DNA of 15,528 bases, taken from assembly GCA_030605515.1 (NCBI GenBank), contig JAUWIE010000013.1:1-15528 (forward strand). Reading direction: 5' to 3'. This document shows, piece by piece, positions 6,843-12,790 of this stretch. The notes below the pieces were generated by a model that was not told the DNA's origin, ran no database searches, and was given only the letters and a program-made list of their open reading frames with translations. Source of the stretch: Thermoplasmatota archaeon (GTDB lineage: Archaea > Thermoplasmatota > E2 > DHVEG-1). The translations under genes were made by a program, and so were the position numbers. Every line of letters begins with the position of its first letter. Position 1 is the stretch's first letter.

Positions 6843-7496
6843 ATGGATAAAAAAAGGCTATTTATAGGAATATTAGTATTTGGATCACTATGGGGATTAA
6901 CTGAGTGTATTATTGGTCCGTCTATATCTGATGCTGGTTTACCTTCAGGCGCAATTATGACCGGTTTTTTTGCTATTAGCCTTATGATGATGAGTAGAAT
7001 GCTTTTTAAACAACGTGGGATGCAACTTGGAATGGGACTTGTTGCTGGTACACTCCGAATGTTTAATCCTTTTGGAGGGTGTGTAATATGTTCTGCAATT
7101 GCAATTGCTGCTGAGGGAATAATATTTGAGCTTATATGGTATAAAATGTCTCTAGATTTCATTGATTTGAAAACAAATACTTTGAAGCTTAGTATGGGAG
7201 TTATCTCAGGTTACAGCTGTTTTGTTGGTGCATTTATCATAACTCAAATTTTAACTCCATTAGCTTCGTCTGCTGGTTTTTATATCAGCAATCTACTTGT
7301 ATTCATACCGCAAATTCTATCAAGAGGTCTTCTCGCAGCAATTATTGGTGGAATAACAGTACCATCTATTCTTGTTTTTAAAAATCTAGATATAAACAAC
7401 GTTAAAGATCACATATTTTATCCAACAGCAGTTGCAATCTCTATGATATGTTGGTTTGCCATACTAATTAATACTTTTATGATTATTGGTGCATAA
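6843..7496 (+). CDS. Polytopic membrane protein, ECF S-component-like
   Basis: This 217-aa protein has about six hydrophobic helices, approximately residues 5-25, 34-54, 60-98 (possibly two), 117-142, 147-177 and 192-216. The arrangement and size resemble substrate-binding S-components of energy-coupling-factor transporters: a helix-1 LWGLTECIIG, a Gly-rich second helix starting GLPSGAIMTG, and a conserved-looking EG pair at 91-92. No known S-component family was recognised and no ECF ATPase or T-component lies in the window. It is coupled to the upstream CxxCH protein by SD position and a 2-nt gap. The ferredoxin start follows 22 nt after its stop. Membrane anchoring of the oxidoreductase, or uptake of a cofactor precursor or metal, are possible roles, both inferred. 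Confidence 0.6.
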   Translation: MDKKRLFIGILVFGSLWGLTECIIGPSISDAGLPSGAIMTGFFAISLMMMSRMLFKQRGMQLGMGLVAGTLRMFNPFGGCVICSAIAIAAEGIIFELIWYKMSLDFIDLKTNTLKLSMGVISGYSCFVGAFIITQILTPLASSAGFYISNLLVFIPQILSRGLLAAIIGGITVPSILVFKNLDINNVKDHIFYPTAVAISMICWFAILINTFMIIGA

Positions 7497-7505
7497 CAAG
7501 AATCA

Positions 7506-7510
7506 GGTGG
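7506..7510 (+). promoter_or_regulatory. Shine-Dalgarno selecting the ferredoxin start
   Basis: GGTGG lies 8 nt before ATG 7519. It favours this start over an in-frame TTG at 7486 that would overlap the preceding gene. Confidence 0.6.
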
Positions 7511-7518
7511 AAAAAACC

Positions 7519-7968
7519 ATGGATAAACCAACCACGGTTAAGATACTAAAATTCAATCAGGAAAAATGTAATGGCTGTCTGGAGTGTGAAAAAGCCTGTT
7601 CTCAGATACATTTCAAGACAAAAGAAGGTAAAGATAAATCAGCTATCAAAATCATAAAAAAGGGCAATATCTACGAAATGAATGTATGCGATCAACGTGG
7701 TCTTTGTATTGATATGTGTCCAGTTGGAGCATTAACAAGAAGGAAAAATGGTGTTGTTTTACTTGATAAAAATATTTGTATTGGTTGTCAAGCATGTGTT
7801 GGTTTCTGCCCGATAAATGCTATGAGAAAATCAGATGCTAGAATTGAACCTTTCAAATGTATCTCATGTGGTTCCTGTGTGAAAGCATGTCCTGAACAAG
7901 CGTTAGAACTAGTCGAAGTAAAACTTGATAACATAAAACAAGTGGTTTATCATAAACAGGGGGTGTAA
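7519..7968 (+). CDS. Polyferredoxin, AOR electron-transfer subunit
   Basis: The 149-aa iron-sulfur protein probably carries electrons from the AOR subunit encoded next. Four cysteine motifs are present. They are C17-x2-C20-x2-C23-x3-C27, C57-x2-R60-x2-C63-x3-C67-P, C87-x2-C90-x2-C93-x3-C97-P and C114-x2-C117-x2-C120-x3-C124-P. Three are complete [4Fe-4S] motifs. In the second, the expected second cysteine is arginine (CGT, one transition from TGT), leaving 15 rather than 16 ligands. That site may hold a [3Fe-4S] cluster, a cluster with a non-Cys ligand, or none. The layout matches the multi-cluster ferredoxin-like subunits encoded beside AOR-family proteins. It is cytosolic. The AOR start follows 3 nt after its stop, with its SD inside this gene. 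Confidence 0.9.
   Translation: MDKPTTVKILKFNQEKCNGCLECEKACSQIHFKTKEGKDKSAIKIIKKGNIYEMNVCDQRGLCIDMCPVGALTRRKNGVVLLDKNICIGCQACVGFCPINAMRKSDARIEPFKCISCGSCVKACPEQALELVEVKLDNIKQVVYHKQGV
7959..7965 (+). promoter_or_regulatory. Shine-Dalgarno of the AOR gene
   Basis: GGGGGTG lies 6 nt before ATG 7972 and overlaps the 3' end of the ferredoxin gene. It supports the long N terminus of the AOR protein and translation coupling of the two subunits. Confidence 0.7.
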
Positions 7969-7971
7969 ATC

Positions 7972-10296
7972 ATGGTAGAAGGACAAATACCAATTGAGGA
8001 ATACAAAACTGGTAATACTAAACATAAATGGGATAACAAAAAAATGAAATCATCACATAAAATTCTCACCAAATACACTTATAAGAAGGGAGAAATCCAA
8101 AAAGGATATACAAATCGAACTCTCCATATCAATCTCACAACCAATGAGGTTAAAGAGAAAAAAATCACTGAGGATATGAAAAAGAAATTTACTGGTGGTC
8201 GTGGTTTCGGACTTAAACTTTTATGGGACTCTATTAAACCTACTACACGTTGGAATAGTGAAGAAAACGAGTTAATTATTACAACAGGTCCTTTGTGCGG
8301 AACAACCCAGTACCCAGGATCTGGGAAATCATTATGTCTCACAGTTTCTCCCTCTACAAACATTATATGTGATAGTAATGTTGGTGGATTCTTTGGCCCA
8401 TATCTTAAGTTTGCTGGTTTTGATGCTGTTGAAATACAGGGAAAAGCAAAGAAAGATGTTATACTGTTGATTGATGGTGAAGAAGGAAAAATAACAATTG
8501 AAACCGCCCCTAATGAGGAAACAAATTCACATATTCTTGCTGATCAACTTACATATATGTATGCATCTGAGGATAATGAGCGATCCCGTCAGAAAATTTC
8601 TGTAGTCTCTGCGGGAAAAGGTGCTGATCATAGCTTTTGGGGATGTCTAAATTTCTCATTTTGGGATATCCGACGGAAAACAGCACGTTTAAAACAAGCA
8701 GGACGTGGTGGATTAGGGACTGTTCTAAGAGATAAAAAAATCAAAGCAATTGTAGCAAAAGTAGAAAAAATAAGTGGAGTTTCAAATAATCCTGCTGATC
8801 CAGTAAAACTTGCAAGAGTTGGTACCAAAATTCATAAAGAAATCCGAGATCTCGATCGATATCAATGTAATATGCGTGCAGTTGGAACAAGTCATCTTGT
8901 GGAAATAATGGATGCATATGATCTGCTTCCAACTGAAAATTATCGTTTTGGATGTTTTCCAAAAGCTTCAAAGATTTATTCACCACATTTCTATGAGCTT
9001 TTTACAAAGGTTATTCCTGATGGATGCTGGCATGGATGTACAATGGCATGTGCAAAAACAGTTGATGGATTCACAGTTAAAACAGGCCCTTATAAAGGTC
9101 AAAGAGTAACTGTTGATGGACCTGAATATGAAACAGTTGGTTGTGGATCTAATATGAGTCTTTGGGATCCACTATGGATTTTAGAGTTTAATTTTTATTG
9201 TGATACATATGGTCTTGATACGATCTCCACAGGCACAGGTATTGCTTTTTATATGGAGATGTATGAATACGGTATCTTAAACAAGAAACGATGTGGTGGA
9301 CTTGAACTCTGTTTTGGTAACTCAGAAGCAGTCATGGAGCTCTTACATCGTATAGCAAATGGTGACAAAGGAGACTTCATTAAAACTGCAGCAAAGGGTA
9401 TAAGGCGGGTAAAAGACTGGATGATTAAAAAAGGATGGGGAGACAAGCAACTCATTGAGGATACAGGTATGGAAAGTAAAGGTCTTGAATACTCTGAATA
9501 TGTGACAAAAGAATCACTTGCTATGCAAGGTGGATATGGTCTCACGCTTAAAGGACCTCAGCATGATGAAGCCTGGTTGATCTTCATGGACATGGTAAAT
9601 AATGCTATTCCTACATTTAAAGATAAAGCTGAAGCTCTTCATTATTTCCCTATGTGGCGAACCTGGTTTGGTTTAAACGGGCTTTGTAAGCTTCCTTGGA
9701 ATGATATTGAACCAGCAAACAATGCTGAAACTGATGAACCAGCAAAGGTTCCAGAACATGTTCAAAGCTATGTTGAATATCAAAACGCTGTAACCGGATG
9801 GAACGTAGACAAAGAAGAAATAATACTGCAGAGTGAACGATGTTACAACTGGCAACGAGCAATGAATGTATGGATGGGACGTGGGAGAAGAAAAGACGAT
9901 TGGATACCTTATCGATCTATGGGCCCTGTAACCGAGATGGAATATAATTCTAGAAAAGAACGATATGATAAACAACTAATAGAAAAACTAGGATTATCTG
10001 AAAAACAAGTTGAAAACATGAGTGTATCTGAAAAAATGAAAACACTTTATGATTACCGACAGAATCAATATCAGAAACTCGCTGATGCTGTCTACTATCG
10101 ACGTGGATGGACACCTAATGGTGTTCCAACTCCTCAGAAAATGAAACAGCTTGGTATGGATGATTCAAAAATACTTGAGATGTTACAGCAAAAGATTAAT
10201 GAGGACAAAAAAGCTGGTTTCAATGTATGGGGTGGAAAATACAGTAAGGGAGAAAAACCACCAAGTAATGATCCACATTACTGGGAAAAATGGTAA
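7972..10296 (+). CDS. Aldehyde ferredoxin oxidoreductase family catalytic subunit (tungsten/molybdenum pterin)
   Basis: AOR-family enzymes oxidise aldehydes, or in the BamB branch reduce aromatic acyl-CoA, using a bis-pterin tungsten site and a [4Fe-4S] cluster. The AOR N domain starts near residue 45 (GYTNRTLHINL) with GGRGFG following. Probable cluster cysteines are C352, C356, C360 and C572. DTYGLD (411-416) matches a pterin-binding DxxGLD motif, and PEYET (E387 region) and H531 in KGPQHDE match the positions of the AOR active-site Glu and His. Odd points are 774 aa against about 605 in the archetype, a basic 44-residue N-terminal extension, cysteine spacing C-x3-C-x3-C instead of C-x2-C-x3-C, and loss of the second motif's Asp (G567). 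The substrate is therefore uncertain. The operon supplies a ferredoxin partner and a sulfur-carrier pair. Confidence 0.92.
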   Translation: MVEGQIPIEEYKTGNTKHKWDNKKMKSSHKILTKYTYKKGEIQKGYTNRTLHINLTTNEVKEKKITEDMKKKFTGGRGFGLKLLWDSIKPTTRWNSEENELIITTGPLCGTTQYPGSGKSLCLTVSPSTNIICDSNVGGFFGPYLKFAGFDAVEIQGKAKKDVILLIDGEEGKITIETAPNEETNSHILADQLTYMYASEDNERSRQKISVVSAGKGADHSFWGCLNFSFWDIRRKTARLKQAGRGGLGTVLRDKKIKAIVAKVEKISGVSNNPADPVKLARVGTKIHKEIRDLDRYQCNMRAVGTSHLVEIMDAYDLLPTENYRFGCFPKASKIYSPHFYELFTKVIPDGCWHGCTMACAKTVDGFTVKTGPYKGQRVTVDGPEYETVGCGSNMSLWDPLWILEFNFYCDTYGLDTISTGTGIAFYMEMYEYGILNKKRCGGLELCFGNSEAVMELLHRIANGDKGDFIKTAAKGIRRVKDWMIKKGWGDKQLIEDTGMESKGLEYSEYVTKESLAMQGGYGLTLKGPQHDEAWLIFMDMVNNAIPTFKDKAEALHYFPMWRTWFGLNGLCKLPWNDIEPANNAETDEPAKVPEHVQSYVEYQNAVTGWNVDKEEIILQSERCYNWQRAMNVWMGRGRRKDDWIPYRSMGPVTEMEYNSRKERYDKQLIEKLGLSEKQVENMSVSEKMKTLYDYRQNQYQKLADAVYYRRGWTPNGVPTPQKMKQLGMDDSKILEMLQQKINEDKKAGFNVWGGKYSKGEKPPSNDPHYWEKW

Positions 10297-10907
10297 AAAA
10301 ATTTATGAATAAACAGAAATTTGAAAGAATAAAGAAAACTCTTAAAAATTCAAGTGTTGGTATCGCAGGAGTTGGAGGTCTTGGTTCCAACGCAGCTGTT
10401 GCACTGGCTCGTGCAGGGATCGGACGGTTAGTTCTTGTTGATTTTGATAGAGTTGAAGAGAGTAACCTTGACCGGCAATACTATTTTTTAGATCAAGTTG
10501 GAACAACGAAAGTTGAAGCAATTAGAAATAATATAAAACGAGTTAATCCTGAGATAAAAATCACAGTTCATAATAATAAACTAAAAAAAGGGTCTATGGA
10601 GAAACCATTTATTGATGTTGATGTGGTTATAGAAGCATTGGATAAAGCTGAGATGAAAGCAGAATTCATTGAAGAAATACTTTTAAAATTACCTGATACA
10701 CCCATTGTTGCTGCATCAGGTGTCGCAGGATACGGACATTGTGATAGAATCAATACACAACGCATTGGTAAATTATATATATGTTATGATGAACACGCTC
10801 CGTCAAGTGATGATGATATTCTTTTAGCTCCACGTATAGCACTTATGGCAAACTGGGAAGCAAATTTAGCAGTTGAAATTATCCTAGGTGAGGATAGTAA
10901 TGATTGA
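10290..10907 (+). CDS. ThiF-type E1-like adenylyltransferase (family 2, short form)
   Basis: E1-like enzymes adenylate the C-terminal glycine of a sulfur carrier. The 205-aa protein shows the nucleotide motif GVGGLGSN (27-34), VDFDRVEESNLDRQ (50-63, with the Asp, Asn, Arg and Gln expected in E1 enzymes), K74, and EALDKAEMK (116-123). The end matches short family-2 ThiF proteins: VAASGVAGYG, YICYDE, then APRIALMANWEANLAVEIILG. It lacks the paired CxxC zinc motifs of MoeB. Its start overlaps the AOR stop, and its own stop overlaps the start of the carrier gene. No thiamine genes (thiG, thiH) are nearby. In this setting it probably activates the adjacent carrier for pterin dithiolene formation, the MoeB role; this is inferred. 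Confidence 0.85.
   Translation: MVKKFMNKQKFERIKKTLKNSSVGIAGVGGLGSNAAVALARAGIGRLVLVDFDRVEESNLDRQYYFLDQVGTTKVEAIRNNIKRVNPEIKITVHNNKLKKGSMEKPFIDVDVVIEALDKAEMKAEFIEEILLKLPDTPIVAASGVAGYGHCDRINTQRIGKLYICYDEHAPSSDDDILLAPRIALMANWEANLAVEIILGEDSND
10886..10891 (+). promoter_or_regulatory. Shine-Dalgarno of the sulfur-carrier gene
   Basis: AGGTGA lies 8 nt before ATG 10900. It selects this ATG over an in-frame GTG at 10888, which is part of the SD itself. Confidence 0.65.
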
Positions 10908-11097
10908 GGTAAATGGTAAAAAGGTTGACTGGGTGGAAAATGAAACCGTTAGTCAACTGCTTAAAAGAGTGAGATATATTTTTCCTCTGGTTGTTGTAAA
11001 GATCAATGATAAAGTTATTCTAAAAAAGGATTTTTCAACCTATAGCATCCCTGATAATTCTAAGATTGCTGTAATACATATGATTAGTGGTGGATAA
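10900..11097 (+). CDS. ThiS/MoaD-family sulfur carrier protein
   Basis: This is a 65-aa ubiquitin-like protein ending in SGG. The C-terminal Gly-Gly is the site adenylated by an E1-like partner and converted to thiocarboxylate. The start MIEVNGKKVDW, a middle segment VVVKINDKVI and the end IAVIHMISGG follow the beta-grasp pattern of ThiS and MoaD. The length is nearer ThiS (about 66 aa) than MoaD (about 80). It overlaps the upstream E1 gene by 8 nt, so the two are made together. Placement at the end of an AOR operon points to sulfur transfer for the pterin cofactor rather than thiamine. No MoaE is present in the window. Confidence 0.88.
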   Translation: MIEVNGKKVDWVENETVSQLLKRVRYIFPLVVVKINDKVILKKDFSTYSIPDNSKIAVIHMISGG

Positions 11098-11116
11098 AAA
11101 AAATATATTTGTTTTT
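11096..11116. terminator. Bidirectional T-tract terminator
   Basis: The 17-nt gap between the convergent sulfur-carrier and UbiA genes, with its margins, has T-rich 11108-11116 (TTTGTTTTT) on the plus strand and A8 at 11096-11103, which is T8 on the minus strand. Poly-U tracts end transcription in archaea, so each tract could serve one gene. Confidence 0.55.
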
Positions 11117-12032
11117 AAGCAGTTATTGATCCTATTATCGTTAATATTGAGAAGCCAAATGCAAACATAAAATAGGTAAAATACATCATCGCCCAAGCTG
11201 AGGTGTTCTCAAGTATTTTACATCCTTTTTTATCTCGGATCATTAAATAGAAAATAAGATAGCTGGGGATAGCTAAGAACGTTAGAAGCCATAGATATGA
11301 CTCAAGAATTCCAGCTTCTATCAAGAGTGGAATAATTACAAATGGGAAAAATAGGAATGGTAAAGAGATGAAAGCTGATTTCTTAACACCATATGTATTG
11401 ATAATTGTTTTTGTCCCTGTTTTTTTATCAGCTTCAACATCTGTTATATCTTTTGTTATTGATCCCCCTATTAAAAACAACATAACAATTGATCCAATAG
11501 AAAGGGGTACTGGATGAATTGGGTTTCCAAAAACACTCCATGATGCCATAATACCTAATAATCCTCTTGGAATAGCTACCCATAACTGGTTAAAAAATAA
11601 CTTATCTTTCATTCTTGGTGTAATGGAATAGGTTACCGTGAATATTATTATAAGACAGATGAAAACACTGAATATTAAATTTACATAAAGTGAAAGTGAA
11701 AACGCTATTGTATACAATATAAATGATATTGTTTTTGCTTCATTTATCGTAACAATTCCTTTTGGAATTGGCCGGTATGGTTTAGATATTTTATCAGCTT
11801 TTACATCTGTTGCTTGGTTTAACGCGTTTGATGCACCGTTTAATATAGCAAGAGTAAGACTCGCAGGAATTATAATTTGTAGCCATATTGAAAAGATATC
11901 TTCAGTTCTTGAATTATAGAAAAAACTTGATATAATTATGCATACTGATACAATAAGTGGTGCTAGTAGTGTAAATGGTCTTACTAAACCGATAAAGCCC
12001 TTGAATCGCTGTATTATTCTGGTAGTTACCAT
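11115..12032 (-). CDS. UbiA-family prenyltransferase
   Basis: This is an integral membrane enzyme transferring an isoprenyl chain. Two Asp-rich Mg-diphosphate motifs are clear: N72-QATD76-VKAD80 followed by KPYRPIPKG, and D195-ITD198-VEAD202 followed by KKTGTKT. About eight to nine hydrophobic helices span the 305 residues. In archaea such enzymes make digeranylgeranylglyceryl phosphate for ether lipids or prenylate quinones or other acceptors. The NQATD form differs from the common GNxxND of the lipid enzyme, so the acceptor is left open. ATG 12032 is chosen because GTGAGG lies 9 nt upstream. An in-frame GTG at 12047 would be the longest form. A TATA element at 12073-12079 fits a leader of about 18 nt carrying that SD. 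Confidence 0.88.
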   Translation of the reverse strand: MVTTRIIQRFKGFIGLVRPFTLLAPLIVSVCIIISSFFYNSRTEDIFSIWLQIIIPASLTLAILNGASNALNQATDVKADKISKPYRPIPKGIVTINEAKTISFILYTIAFSLSLYVNLIFSVFICLIIIFTVTYSITPRMKDKLFFNQLWVAIPRGLLGIMASWSVFGNPIHPVPLSIGSIVMLFLIGGSITKDITDVEADKKTGTKTIINTYGVKKSAFISLPFLFFPFVIIPLLIEAGILESYLWLLTFLAIPSYLIFYLMIRDKKGCKILENTSAWAMMYFTYFMFAFGFSILTIIGSITA

Positions 12033-12072
12033 ATTTTTTGTCCTCACAGTTAGTATGTTTGTTATTGTTGAG

Positions 12073-12079
12073 TTATAAA
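12073..12079 (-). promoter_or_regulatory. TATA box of the UbiA gene
   Basis: The minus strand reads TTTATAA, centred at 12076. It predicts transcription from about 12050 and therefore a short SD-bearing leader before ATG 12032. Confidence 0.45.
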
Positions 12080-12117
12080 GGTTGTTTGACAGTTGTTATC
12101 AAAAACATGGAAACAAC

Positions 12118-12125
12118 TTTTAATA
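12118..12125 (+). promoter_or_regulatory. TATA box of thpR
   Basis: TTTTAATA is centred about 27 nt before ATG 12149 and predicts a leaderless transcript. This decides the start in favour of MSKFRGF over an upstream in-frame start at 12038. Confidence 0.5.
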
Positions 12126-12148
12126 AGGCTAATTATTGCATTGAATAT

Positions 12149-12703
12149 ATGTCAAAATTTAGAGGCTTTATAGCAATAGATATTGATGTGTCTTCAAAAC
12201 TTATTGATTTTGATAATGAAATCAAAAAAACAGGAGCTAATGTAAAGCTTGTTGAACCAAAAAACATCCATATAACCCTAAAGTTCCTTGGGGATATAGA
12301 AGAATCAATAATAGAAAATATTGAAAGAATAATGAAAGAGTCAATAACGGAAATTAAACCTTTTGGTATTCAACTAAAGGGAACTGGGGTTTTTCCAAAT
12401 CAGAACTACATAAAAGTGGTTTGGATTGGAATAAAACAAGGTGACCAAATAGGTATAATAGCTCATAGAATTGATGAGCAACTTGGGTCACTTGGTTTTA
12501 AAAAGGATAAACGAGCGTTTTCTCCACATTTGACTATTGCACGTGTTAAATCTGCAAAAAACAAAGATAAACTCTTACAGACAATTGAAAGCTATAGTGA
12601 TACTGTATTTACTGACATGATCGTTGATTCAATTAAACTTAAGAAAAGTGATCTAACACCAAAAGGGCCTATATATACAACTCTGAAAGATATAAAAATA
12701 TAG
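12149..12703 (+). CDS. thpR: RNA 2',3'-cyclic phosphodiesterase / 2'-5' RNA ligase (ThpR)
   Basis: This is a 184-aa member of the 2H phosphoesterase superfamily, with the two catalytic tetrapeptides H41-ITL and H127-LTI. These are the HxTx motifs that line the active site. The first is in the typical setting KNIHITLKFLGD, the second in FSPHLTIARVK. The N terminus MSKFRGFIAIDI is also standard, and the length matches the family. The enzyme hydrolyses 2',3'-cyclic phosphate RNA ends and can ligate tRNA halves in vitro; its cell role is not settled. The frame is open upstream to 12038, but those 37 extra residues do not resemble the family, and the TATA spacing selects ATG 12149. It is divergent from the UbiA gene. 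Confidence 0.92.
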   Translation: MSKFRGFIAIDIDVSSKLIDFDNEIKKTGANVKLVEPKNIHITLKFLGDIEESIIENIERIMKESITEIKPFGIQLKGTGVFPNQNYIKVVWIGIKQGDQIGIIAHRIDEQLGSLGFKKDKRAFSPHLTIARVKSAKNKDKLLQTIESYSDTVFTDMIVDSIKLKKSDLTPKGPIYTTLKDIKI

Positions 12704-12730
12704 CATTCTGATAATTTAAAGGAAAAATTT

Positions 12731-12743
12731 ATTTTGTTTTTTT
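12731..12743 (+). terminator. T-tract after thpR
   Basis: A T-rich run (ATTTTGTTTTTTT) lies 28 nt after the thpR stop, in the 87-nt gap before the convergent peptidase gene. No hairpin was noticed. Nothing else was recognised in this gap. Confidence 0.4.
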
Positions 12744-12790
12744 ATGATTGTAATAAACTGATGTTTCTTTTAATGTTTTATCTAAAGATA

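Noticed and set aside
7486..7518. Upstream TTG start for the ferredoxin
   Set aside because: It overlaps the end of the preceding gene and has no SD, while ATG 7519 has GGTGG 8 nt upstream.
8079..8363. Minus-strand open frame inside the AOR gene, and similar ones at 8628-8828, 9249-9545 and 9673-9975
   Set aside because: They lie antisense to a strongly conserved coding region, have no SD or TATA signal and show no recognisable domain.
12038..12148. N-terminal extension of thpR
   Set aside because: The 37 residues do not look like the family, cover the promoter region of both divergent genes and precede a well-placed TATA box for ATG 12149.
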